Shown one piece after another: positions 48,027 through 56,445 of a stretch of DNA of 62,344 nt. Position numbers and translations under genes: made by a program. The notes under the pieces are model-generated. The model worked only from the letters and a program-made list of their open reading frames with translations, searched no databases and was not told the origin of the DNA. Numbering within the stretch: the first letter of the stretch is position 1; each line of letters begins with the position of its first letter. The DNA comes from Streptomyces beigongshangae. Its GTDB lineage: Bacteria > Actinomycetota > Actinomycetes > Streptomycetales > Streptomycetaceae. Where the stretch lies: assembly GCF_019710745.1 (NCBI RefSeq), contig NZ_JAHKJW010000044.1, positions 1-62,344 on the forward strand. The letters are read 5' to 3'.

Positions 48027-49454
48027 CTACCGCGCCCTGGCCCGTGGTCGGGAGCGAGTGCCGGAGCCGGGGCCCGAGCTGGAACCCCGGTCCGTGTCGG
48101 CGCCCGGACGAGGGCGCTTCCTCGCACCCGTCGGCCACAGTTGTGGACGCCGCTTCGCCGCCAGGTCCTCCGCCCAGCCGAAGGCGAGGACGCAGGCCGC
48201 GATCAGGATCCAGGTGAGGACCAGGACCGGCCAGGGGCTCTCCAGCAGCCAGGCGTGGTTCTCCGACAGCGCGTCGATGCTCCACAGCCGGTCCCACTGC
48301 GTCGCCGCGACGAGGATGCACGTGTTGTGCCAGAGGTAGATCGTCACGGCACGGGAGTTGAGCAGCGTGACCGGCTTGTCCCAGCGGCGCAGCCGGCGCG
48401 GCCATTCCGACCACGACGGGCTGAAGTGCAGCAGGAGCAGCACGGTTCCGCAGGACCAGAGGGCCTGGGCCAGCGGGATGCTGTCCAGGTCGTGACCCTC
48501 GGAGAAGTTCTGGTTCGTGGCGTACCAGAGGCCGACCAGTGCGATCGCCGGCGCCACCGAGGGGACCACGTAGCGCGGGAGGCGCTGCAGGATGCCCTCC
48601 TGGTGGGCCATGCCGATGATCCAGCAGGCGCCGAAGGTGCTGAAGTCCGTGAGCGCCGAGGGGATCCGCTCCCCCGGGAGGGAGAGGTACTCCAGCTGGA
48701 ACGCCGCCGACAGCAGGATCGGCGCCGCGATCGTCGCCAGCGGCAGCGCGCGCAGGGCCCGCAGCAGGAAGGGCGACAGCAGGACGTACCAGAGGTACGC
48801 GCGGACGTACCAGAGCGGGCCCGCGAGGTCCGAGGCCCAGTTGTCGCCGATGAAGCCGTGGATGCCGGGCAGTCCCTCCGCGTACGGCGGGTCGCTGACC
48901 GGGAGGATCCAGAACGTGAGGTGGAGCAGCCACCAGCCCGGGTGGCCGTCCTCGTCGGGTCCCCAGCCCTGGAGGACCATGCCGGTGACGCCGATCGCGC
49001 CCAGGAGCCAGATCGGCGGGACCAGACGGCGGACGCGGCTGCGGATGACCTGGGGCGCCGGGCGCTTCAGCGAGCGCGCCATGAGGTTGCCGGCCAGCGC
49101 GAACATCACGCCCATGGACGGGAACACCAGGGGCAGCCACGCCCAGCCGGTGAGGTGGTAGAGGACGACCCGGAAGAGGGCGATCGCACGGAGGAGATCG
49201 AAGTAGCGGTCGCGGACCGGGCCGCCGCGCCTGACCGGTGCCTCTGTCCCCGAGGGCGCCCCCGTCCCCGAGGGCGCCGCGGTCCCGGGCGCCGGGAGAT
49301 CCCCGGTCGCCGCCGTCGCCGTCGCCGTCGGGCCGAGTCCGAAGCCCGGTGCCGCGATCGGTGCCGCTCCCGGGACCGGGGGCCGAAGGGGGGCGTTCCC
49401 GCCGTACGAGTCGTGCATCGGGGTGTCCTGCCCGGTGGGAGGCCATGTGCTCAT
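48027..49454 (-). CDS. acyltransferase 3 family membrane protein, third gene of the mat locus
   Basis: 475 residues. A Pro/Ala/Thr-rich cytoplasmic leader (about 1-75) precedes about ten membrane helices with the family start RYFDLLRAIALFRVVLYHLTGW, whose His is the usual catalytic residue, and LWYVRAYLWYVLLSPFLL. The C-terminus is Arg/Pro/Ser-rich. The ATG at 49454 overlaps the matB stop (ATGA). It probably O-acylates (acetyl or succinyl) the polysaccharide made by the mat proteins or another surface glycan; this is inference from co-translation. Confidence 0.88.
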   Translation of the reverse strand: MSTWPPTGQDTPMHDSYGGNAPLRPPVPGAAPIAAPGFGLGPTATATAATGDLPAPGTAAPSGTGAPSGTEAPVRRGGPVRDRYFDLLRAIALFRVVLYHLTGWAWLPLVFPSMGVMFALAGNLMARSLKRPAPQVIRSRVRRLVPPIWLLGAIGVTGMVLQGWGPDEDGHPGWWLLHLTFWILPVSDPPYAEGLPGIHGFIGDNWASDLAGPLWYVRAYLWYVLLSPFLLRALRALPLATIAAPILLSAAFQLEYLSLPGERIPSALTDFSTFGACWIIGMAHQEGILQRLPRYVVPSVAPAIALVGLWYATNQNFSEGHDLDSIPLAQALWSCGTVLLLLHFSPSWSEWPRRLRRWDKPVTLLNSRAVTIYLWHNTCILVAATQWDRLWSIDALSENHAWLLESPWPVLVLTWILIAACVLAFGWAEDLAAKRRPQLWPTGARKRPRPGADTDRGSSSGPGSGTRSRPRARAR

Positions 49455-51637
49455 CCGACGGGCCTCCGGTCCCTCTCCGGCTGCTGCGCGGGCGGGCCCC
49501 CGGCGCCGGGAAGCCCCACCGCACCCGTGCGGCGGAGTTTCTGCCAGCGCAGCCGGCCGCCGGTCAGGGCGGTGATCCAGGACTGGAGCAGGACGACGTA
49601 CATGAGCTGGCGGTACAGGATCTGCTGGAGCGGGAGGGAGACGAGGTGCGTCATGCGTTCCTTGTCGAGCCGGAACGCGTACGCGGCGCACACCGCCTGG
49701 ACCACCAGGACGCCGAACCAGGCGGCGATCGTCTGCGCGGTGGGGCCGAACACCAGCCCGTAGAGCAGGAACACGTCGATCAGGGGGGCCAGGAGCGGGG
49801 CCAGGATCATGAAGAGGGAGACCAGGGGCATGCCGACCCGGCCGAAGCGGCCCGACGGGCCCCGTTCGATCACCGCCCTGCGGTGCTTCCAGATGGCCTG
49901 CATCGTGCCGTACGACCAGCGGTAGCGCTGGGACCACAGCTGCTGGACGGACTCCGGGGCCTCGGTCCACGCGCGCGCGTTCTCCGCGTACACGACCCGC
50001 CAGCCGTCGCGGTGCATGGCGATGGTGATGTCGGTGTCCTCGGCGAGCGTGTCGTCGCTCATGCCGCCCACGCGCTTGAGCGCGGAGCGCCGGAACGCGC
50101 CGACCGCGCCCGGGATGGTCGGCATGCAGTTCAGCATGTCGTACATACGGCGGTCGAGGTTGAAGCCCATCACGTACTCGATGTGCTGCCAGGCGCCGAT
50201 CAGCGAGTCGCGGTTGCCGACCTTCGCGTTGCCCGCGACCGCGCCGACGCGGGGGTCGCCGAAGGGCTGGACCAGCTCGCGCACGGTGGACGGTTCGAAG
50301 ACGGTGTCGCCGTCCATCATCACGATGAGGTCGTACCGGGCGTTGGCCACGCCCCTGTTGAGGGCGGCGGGCTTGCCGGCGTTGAGCTGGCGCACGACGC
50401 GTACGTTCGGCAGGTTCAGGTTCTCGACGATGCGGGCGGTGCCGTCGCTCGACCCGTCGTCGACGACGATCACCTCGATGGGGTGATCGCTCGCCACGAG
50501 CGAGTGGACCGTCTGCTCGATGCACTTGGCCTCGTTGTAGGCGGGCACGAGGACCGACACCGGTTCGGTGATGGGCCTGCCCCAGCTGAAGCCGCGGCGG
50601 CGGACCCTGCGGGCGTGCAGGACGGAGAGGAGCAGCATCAGCCCGAAGCGGGCGATGACCAGGCCGCCGACGACGGCCAGGCCGACGACCAGGACGGACG
50701 TCGTGTTCTCCGACGCCCGGACCGCGAGGACCCACGCCTTGCCCTTCCACAGGTCGAGGCCGGAGACCTCGGTGTGGGCGCTGGGCGCCTTCAGGGCCGC
50801 GGTGAGGGTGTCGAAGTCGTAGCCGTCGTCCTTGAGGCCGGAGATGAAACGGTCGAGCGCGGCCACGGTCTGCGAGCGGTCGCCGCCGGAGTCGTGCATG
50901 AGCACGACGGCGCCCTTGCCGTCCTTGGGCATGGCGTTGCGGATGATCTGCTCGACGCCGGGCCTGCGCCAGTCCTGGCTGTCGGTGTTGTTGACGACCG
51001 TGATGTAGCCGCGGCTGCCGACGTACTCGGTCACCGGCCACGACTTGTTGTCCATCTCGCGGGCGAACGACGAGTACGGCGGCCGGAACAGCGAGGTCCG
51101 GATACCGGCCGCGCCCGCCAGCGCCAGCTGGTTCTGGGACAGCTCCCAGTCGATGCGGCTCTTGGACTGGAGCGAGAGGTCGGGGTGGTTGAAGGTGTGC
51201 AGGCCGATCTCGTGGCCCTCGTCGACCATGCGCCGGACGAGGTCCGGGTGGCGCGAGGCCATGGAGCCGGTGATGAAGAAGACGCCGTGCGCGTCGTAGC
51301 GCTTCAGGACCTCCAGCACCTTGGGCGTCCACTCGGGGTCCGGGCCGTCGTCGAAGGTCAGGACCAGCTCGCGGTCCGGTATCTCCAGGCTGTCGGTGCG
51401 GCCGTCCCGGGTGTCGATCACCGGGCCGCCCTCCAGGATCTCCTCGGGTACGCGGTCGGACGCCGCCGGTGACTGGACGCGGTGGTCGGCGAGTATCTCG
51501 CTGTGGACGAAGCCGCGCAGCATCAGCATCGCCATCAGGGCGACGAGGACGAGCAGGGGCAGCAGGTAGCGCATGGGCAGGCGCCGGCGCCGGAGGGCGC
51601 CCCGCTCTGCACCACGGCGGTTGGTGCGGGGTGCCAT
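49451..51637 (-). CDS. matB: MatB-type bifunctional polysaccharide deacetylase / family 2 glycosyltransferase
   Basis: 728 residues. Membrane segment at about 23-41, then a NodB deacetylase domain (about 90-290): motif 1 TFDDGPD (D96, D97), motif 2 H147-TFN-H151, FRPPYSS. A second membrane region (about 315-345) leads to a processive GT2 domain: VSVLVPAYNEAK, VVDDGSSDGT, MMDGDTVFE, LAEDTDI and SQRYRW, followed by three or four helices. The arrangement suits synthesis and partial deacetylation of a poly-GlcNAc-like polymer at the membrane, as reported for mat in S. lividans pellet formation. ATG 51637 shares one base with the matA stop (TGATG). Confidence 0.9.
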   Translation of the reverse strand: MAPRTNRRGAERGALRRRRLPMRYLLPLLVLVALMAMLMLRGFVHSEILADHRVQSPAASDRVPEEILEGGPVIDTRDGRTDSLEIPDRELVLTFDDGPDPEWTPKVLEVLKRYDAHGVFFITGSMASRHPDLVRRMVDEGHEIGLHTFNHPDLSLQSKSRIDWELSQNQLALAGAAGIRTSLFRPPYSSFAREMDNKSWPVTEYVGSRGYITVVNNTDSQDWRRPGVEQIIRNAMPKDGKGAVVLMHDSGGDRSQTVAALDRFISGLKDDGYDFDTLTAALKAPSAHTEVSGLDLWKGKAWVLAVRASENTTSVLVVGLAVVGGLVIARFGLMLLLSVLHARRVRRRGFSWGRPITEPVSVLVPAYNEAKCIEQTVHSLVASDHPIEVIVVDDGSSDGTARIVENLNLPNVRVVRQLNAGKPAALNRGVANARYDLIVMMDGDTVFEPSTVRELVQPFGDPRVGAVAGNAKVGNRDSLIGAWQHIEYVMGFNLDRRMYDMLNCMPTIPGAVGAFRRSALKRVGGMSDDTLAEDTDITIAMHRDGWRVVYAENARAWTEAPESVQQLWSQRYRWSYGTMQAIWKHRRAVIERGPSGRFGRVGMPLVSLFMILAPLLAPLIDVFLLYGLVFGPTAQTIAAWFGVLVVQAVCAAYAFRLDKERMTHLVSLPLQQILYRQLMYVVLLQSWITALTGGRLRWQKLRRTGAVGLPGAGGPPAQQPERDRRPVG

Positions 51638-53160
51638 CAGAGAACGTTCTCCGGGAACGACGGGGACGAGGAGTACGGGGAAGACGAGGGAGCGGTGGTC
51701 GGGCCCGGTGGCTGAAGGACCGGGTCGGGGGTGAGCGGTCCGCCGGCGACGGTGCCGGTGTCGTCCTCGGCCGGGGGGTCCAAGGGGTCCGAGGGTTCCG
51801 TCGCGGTCTCGGTGGCGCTCGGCTCCGGGGCGGCCGGGGACGAGGTGACCGGGTCGGGGGTGTCGGACTCGGTCGGCTCGGGGGCGGCCGGCTCGGTGGT
51901 GTCGGCCGAGGGCTCGGGGTCGGCGCTCTGCACGGGGGCGGTGGCGGTCGCCGACGGGACGGAGGAGACGCCCGCTCCCGGGAACTGGCTCGGCGGGACC
52001 TCGACCGACGGGGTGGTCCCCACCGTGGGGCTCACCTCCTCGCCGGACGGCTCCGCGGACTCGGCCGTCAGGGGCGGGGCGTCGACCTCACCGGCCGGCG
52101 TGTCGCCCTTCTGCCCCAGTTCGGGGAGCCAGGGCGCGCTGGAGTTGCCCGACACGAGCGTGGCGAGGACGACCATCGCGTAGACCGCGCAGGCGAGGCC
52201 GACCGCCATGCCTATCCTGCGGTACCTGCGGCTGCGGCGACCCGTCTCGTCGACGAAGACCGGGCGGTCCGCGGCCTCCTGGGTACGGGCGCCGGGGGCT
52301 CCCTTGGCCTGCTGGACGAGCCAGTCCTCCGTCTGCCGTCCGACGCCGTCGAGCTGGACCGTGACCTCGTGCGGGTCGTGGCTGTGCTCGGGGTGCTCGG
52401 ACTCGTTCCAGGAGCCGTCTGCGGCGTCGTGCCCCGGGTCACGCCTGGCGTCGTCGCGTGCGGCGGAGCTGCCTGTGCTACCGGCGAATCCGGAAGGGGC
52501 CGCGGCACCCGAGGGGTTTCCGGACGGAGTGGAACGTGCGGGACGGGCGGGCCGGGCGGAACGGGCGGAGTCGGTGGCCGCGGTGGTGCCCCAGACTATT
52601 CGCCCGGTTTCGAATCCGGTCGCGGCCCGGTCGTCGCTTCGCCGGTGGTCGTTCCTCCGGCTGCCGCCGAACGGACCGCCGTGCGAAGGACCGCCGCGCG
52701 AAGGACCGCCGGGCGAAGAGCCGCCGGGCGGGGGACCGCCGTGCGGCGACCCCCCGCCCGGTCGTTCGTCATCCGGCTCGGCGGTCGGGCGGGCGTCCTT
52801 CCGCCGGGGCACGGCCGCGGCGGCCTCCCGGCGGAACCATCCGTCGGACGGGCCGGACGCCCCGGCTGAAGCGGACGCGTCGGATGTGGGACCACTGCCG
52901 GAACAACCAGAATCGCCGGAATCATCCGGACCGCCGGAGGAGTCGTTCATGTCGGGCCTTTCGAGGACGGAGGTGGCATCGGGCGCGTCCGGATCACCAA
53001 CACCGTCTGAACCTTTACGGAAGGGCCGATCAAGCCTGTTTCGAACCGACCGGTTCACTTCGTCGCGGGTCGGCCGGTCGACTCCGCCCTCGCCGACCTG
53101 ACCGGAATCATTCCGTCCGGGTTGGGCGTCTTCTGGCCAATCTTTCGCGCGCACGTACAT
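51637..53160 (-). CDS. matA: MatA-like single-span membrane protein
   Basis: 507 residues from ATG 53160 (MYVRAKDWPED) with a G-rich ribosome site just before it. A long disordered cytoplasmic part (1-314) contains Gly-Gly-Pro repeats (about 136-166), one membrane segment lies at about 315-337 (IGMAVGLACAVYAMVVLATLV), and a Pro/Ser/Thr/Glu-rich outside tail runs to 507. No enzymatic domain is seen. It is co-translated with matB, consistent with a scaffold or regulator of polymer synthesis. The name rests on position and gene order. Confidence 0.75.
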   Translation of the reverse strand: MYVRAKDWPEDAQPGRNDSGQVGEGGVDRPTRDEVNRSVRNRLDRPFRKGSDGVGDPDAPDATSVLERPDMNDSSGGPDDSGDSGCSGSGPTSDASASAGASGPSDGWFRREAAAAVPRRKDARPTAEPDDERPGGGSPHGGPPPGGSSPGGPSRGGPSHGGPFGGSRRNDHRRSDDRAATGFETGRIVWGTTAATDSARSARPARPARSTPSGNPSGAAAPSGFAGSTGSSAARDDARRDPGHDAADGSWNESEHPEHSHDPHEVTVQLDGVGRQTEDWLVQQAKGAPGARTQEAADRPVFVDETGRRSRRYRRIGMAVGLACAVYAMVVLATLVSGNSSAPWLPELGQKGDTPAGEVDAPPLTAESAEPSGEEVSPTVGTTPSVEVPPSQFPGAGVSSVPSATATAPVQSADPEPSADTTEPAAPEPTESDTPDPVTSSPAAPEPSATETATEPSDPLDPPAEDDTGTVAGGPLTPDPVLQPPGPTTAPSSSPYSSSPSFPENVL

Positions 53161-53313
53161 CCCCCCACGGGACTCGTTCTGGGTGGCGCGTGCGACCCGA
53201 GTACTCGCACGTCGTCGTCCGGACCGGACCCCCATCCGGTCCGAGCGCCCCCCTTAGCACACTTCACCCGGGCCACGAATGTAGCGCACGTAGCCATGCG
53301 TGAGGGTTCCGTG

Positions 53314-54285
53314 TCAGATCTGGCTCTTCATGACGAGCGCATCCATGGCCGGAATCCATCCTCCGGCAGGCCGCTCCAGCCACCCCTCGTCCGCCGCCAA
53401 CCGTGCCGCTGCTTCCCTCAGGGCGTCAACTCCTCGATGCACCAGACCCTTCCGCCACACCAGTGACACGGGTGACAGCGGAATCGGGTCGACGAGGGGG
53501 TGGAGTGTCGAGCCGGGCATGGCCGGAAAATCTATTACGGCGAGCACGGGGGTCCGCGTCTTGGCCATGATCCTCCGGAACTCCTCGGTGCCGACGGCGA
53601 GCGGCGCGGGTGCCGCCACCTCGATCCCGCGTCCCTCGAAGAGCTGACGGGCCAGCCCGGTCCATTCGAGCGTCCGGGGGTTCCCCGCGCCGGCGTACAC
53701 CCGTTCCCCCGCCAGCGCGTCGAGCGGTACGGCGTCCAGCGCGGCCAGCCGGTGGCCCTCGGGCAGCACGACGGCCATCGGCTCGTACCGCACGGGCTGC
53801 TGCTCCAGGCGGGCCCGCACCGCCGGGTCGAGGCCCGCGAACCGCCCGAAGGACGCGTCGAGCCGGCCGGCGAGCAGTTCGCCCGCCGCGCCGGTGAGGC
53901 CACTCTCGAAACGGGTCATCAACTCGCAGTCGGGAGCGAGTTCGCGGGCCAGCGCCAGGACCCGCCCGCAGGCTAGCCCCGGGCTGTTCACGTCCACCAG
54001 CAGGGGGCGCGCGGCGTCCGCCCGCCCGAAGGCGGCGAGCAGCTCGTCCTGCGCCTCCAGCGCCCGGCGCGCGTACGGCAGCAGCCGCTGCCCGTCGGGG
54101 GTGAGCGCCACCTGCCGGGTGGTGCGTACGAAGAGTTCGGCGCCCAGTTCCCGTTCCAGGCGCCGGATGTCACGGCTGAGTGCCTGCTGGGCGACGTACA
54201 GCCGGGCTGCCGCACGGGTGAAGTGCAGGTCCTCGGCGACGGCGAGGAAGGCGCGCAGCAGTCGGGGTTCGAGGTGGGCGGACAC
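53314..54285 (-). CDS. LysR family transcriptional regulator
   Basis: 323 residues. The N-terminal HTH (LLRAFLAVAEDLHFTRAAARLYVAQQALSRDIRRLERELG, about 9-48) is classic LysR, followed by a periplasmic-binding-like effector domain (about 93-300). It is divergent from an MFS transporter gene with an 83-bp gap, the usual arrangement for a regulator and its target. The effector is unknown. Confidence 0.93.
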   Translation of the reverse strand: MSAHLEPRLLRAFLAVAEDLHFTRAAARLYVAQQALSRDIRRLERELGAELFVRTTRQVALTPDGQRLLPYARRALEAQDELLAAFGRADAARPLLVDVNSPGLACGRVLALARELAPDCELMTRFESGLTGAAGELLAGRLDASFGRFAGLDPAVRARLEQQPVRYEPMAVVLPEGHRLAALDAVPLDALAGERVYAGAGNPRTLEWTGLARQLFEGRGIEVAAPAPLAVGTEEFRRIMAKTRTPVLAVIDFPAMPGSTLHPLVDPIPLSPVSLVWRKGLVHRGVDALREAAARLAADEGWLERPAGGWIPAMDALVMKSQI

Positions 54286-54368
54286 CGGGTGAACCTACAA
54301 CGGTGGCGCGTGAATCGGCGCCGAGAAGGTGTTGGACCCCTGGCGGGACGCCGGGCGAACGTTGACCG

Positions 54369-55736
54369 ATGCCGCCCCTGACCCGTCGCCCGCGCTTCCG
54401 CCCGCCGTCCCGTCCGCGTGCCCGGCCGTACCCCCGGGCACAGGTCCGGTCACAGGTCCGGGCACCGTCGCGCAATCCCTACCGGCAGCTCTTCGCGATA
54501 CCCGGCACGAGAGCGTTCACCGCGGGGAACCTGATCGCCCGGCTGCCCATGGGCATGTTCAGCGTGAGCGCCGTCGTCATGATCGCGCAGACCCGGGGCT
54601 CGTACGCGCTCGCCGGCGCCGTCACCGCCGCCGGGCTCGCGGCGACGGCGGTCGTCGCGCCCTGGACCGCGCGGCTCGTCGACCGTCACGGACAGGCCCG
54701 GATCGCCGTCCCCGCGACCGCGGTCGCGGCGCTCGGCTCCCTCGCGCTGCTGCTCTGCGTCCGTCGGGGGGCGCCCGACTGGACGCTGTTCGCCGCGTAC
54801 GCCGCCACGGCGACCACGCCCAACACCGGGGGCATGTCGCGGGCGCGCTGGGCCCATCTCCTCAAGGGCGACCCGGCCCGGCTGCACACCGCGAACTCCT
54901 TCGAGCAGGCCGCGGACGAGTTCTGCTTCATGTTCGGTCCGGTGCTGGCCGCGCTGCTGTGCTCGACGCTCTTCCCCGAGGCGGGCACGCTCGTCGCGGT
55001 CGTCCTGCTGCTGACCGGTGTCCTGGTGTTCAGCGCCCAGCGCTCCACGGAACCGCCCGCCCGGGGCCGTACGGGTGCCGGCGCCCCGTCCCCGCTCCGG
55101 GCGCCCGGCATCCCGCCGCTGCTGGTCGGGTTCCTCGCCACGGGTGCGGTGTTCGGTTCGACGGAGGTGGTGACGATCGCGTTCGCGGACGCGCAGGGAC
55201 ACCGTGCGGCGGCCGGGGTGGTCCTCGGCCTCCAGGCGGCCGGCTCGTGTGCGGCGGGGCTCGTCTACGGGGCGCTGCGGCCGGCGGCGCCCGTCGGCCG
55301 GAGGTACCTCGTCAGCGTCGCGGCGATGGCGCTCCTGATGTGGCTGCCCCTCCTGGCCGCCACGCTGGGCGGCGCCCTCGTGCCGGTCGCCCTCGTGCCG
55401 CTCGGCCTGGCGTTGCTGCTCGCCGGGATGGCCACCGCGCCGACGATGGTCACGGCCATGACGCTGCTCCAGCACCGGACTCCCGAGGGGCGGCTGAACG
55501 AGGGCATGACACTGGCGGTGACGGGGCTGCTGGGCGGGATCGCCTGCGGTTCCGCGCTGGGCGGGTGGGTGGTGGAGCGGGGGGCGGCTGCCGCGGGCTA
55601 CGCCGTTCCCGCGGCTGCGGCCGCGATGGCTCTGCTGATCGCTCTGGCGACGACGGCGACGGCGACGACAACGCCGCCGCCGCGCGGTCGCGGCCTCGGC
55701 CTCGGCCGATCGTCTCGCGGCGGCGCGTCGTCGTGA
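54369..55736 (+). CDS. MFS transporter
   Basis: 455 residues. The first about 38 are Arg/Pro-rich; membrane segments begin around LFAIPGTRAFTAGNLIARL. Loop motif VDRHGQARIAVPAT corresponds to the MFS motif A region. Compact 12-helix carrier of the kind found beside LysR genes. The tail is Thr/Ala then Gly/Arg-rich. The start could be a later codon, because the leader is not family-like. The substrate is unknown. Confidence 0.85.
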   Translation: MPPLTRRPRFRPPSRPRARPYPRAQVRSQVRAPSRNPYRQLFAIPGTRAFTAGNLIARLPMGMFSVSAVVMIAQTRGSYALAGAVTAAGLAATAVVAPWTARLVDRHGQARIAVPATAVAALGSLALLLCVRRGAPDWTLFAAYAATATTPNTGGMSRARWAHLLKGDPARLHTANSFEQAADEFCFMFGPVLAALLCSTLFPEAGTLVAVVLLLTGVLVFSAQRSTEPPARGRTGAGAPSPLRAPGIPPLLVGFLATGAVFGSTEVVTIAFADAQGHRAAAGVVLGLQAAGSCAAGLVYGALRPAAPVGRRYLVSVAAMALLMWLPLLAATLGGALVPVALVPLGLALLLAGMATAPTMVTAMTLLQHRTPEGRLNEGMTLAVTGLLGGIACGSALGGWVVERGAAAAGYAVPAAAAAMALLIALATTATATTTPPPRGRGLGLGRSSRGGASS

Positions 55737-55802
55737 GCCCGCGGGTCCGCGCGGCTGGCGTGAACCGCTCGAACACCGCGGGCCGGCTGCTGTACTGCGG
55801 AC

Positions 55803-56234
55803 GTGACAGATCAGAAACAGTGCACCGTCGTACGAACCGGCCACTACCAAGGCGTTCAGGGCGGCTCCTTCGCCACCGGCATCAGCGCCCAGTCCGCCGG
55901 CGCCCGGGCCCTGTGCCTTCACCAACTGGTGATGCCCGCCGGCAGCAGGGGCCGCCCGCACCTGCACGAGGCACACGAGTCGGCCATCTTCATCCAGTCC
56001 GGGCAGGTCGAGGTCTGGCACGGCCAGGACCTGACCGAACACGTCCTCCTACGCGCCGGCGACTACATCCACATCCCCGCCGACACCCCCCACCTGCCGG
56101 TCAACACGGGCGAGCAGGACATGACCTGCCTGGTCGCCCGCACCGACCCCCAGGAACAGGAAGGCGTGCGCCTCCTGGACCTGCCCGCCTGGCTGGCCAC
56201 GCGCATCGGCCCCCTGCCGGTCGGGAACGGCTGA
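55803..56234 (+). CDS. cupin domain protein
   Basis: 143 residues from GTG 55803 (MTDQKQCTVV). Cupin motif 1 is GRPHLHEAHESAIFIQSGQVEVWHG, carrying the His-x-His...Glu metal ligands, and motif 2 is GDYIHIPADTPHLPVN. A single beta-barrel, probably metal-binding. It follows the MFS gene by 66 bp in the same direction and may be co-transcribed. The reaction is unknown. Confidence 0.9.
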   Translation: MTDQKQCTVVRTGHYQGVQGGSFATGISAQSAGARALCLHQLVMPAGSRGRPHLHEAHESAIFIQSGQVEVWHGQDLTEHVLLRAGDYIHIPADTPHLPVNTGEQDMTCLVARTDPQEQEGVRLLDLPAWLATRIGPLPVGNG

Positions 56235-56445
56235 GGGACGCCCCTCCGCCAGGGACCGGCTCCGGCCCCGGCGTGCGGCGCGGTCTCGCCCGGGTCGCCT
56301 TCGTCAGTGAACCGTCCCCGTAGCGGTGCCTCCTGTGGCCAGTGCCTGCTGTGGCGCGAGTCCGGTCCCCCACCTGTCGTTCTTGATCGGTTCCTGTTTC
56401 CCGGGCGGTTTCCGCTCGCTGCCCCGGGTCGTTGCTCCAGGCGTG

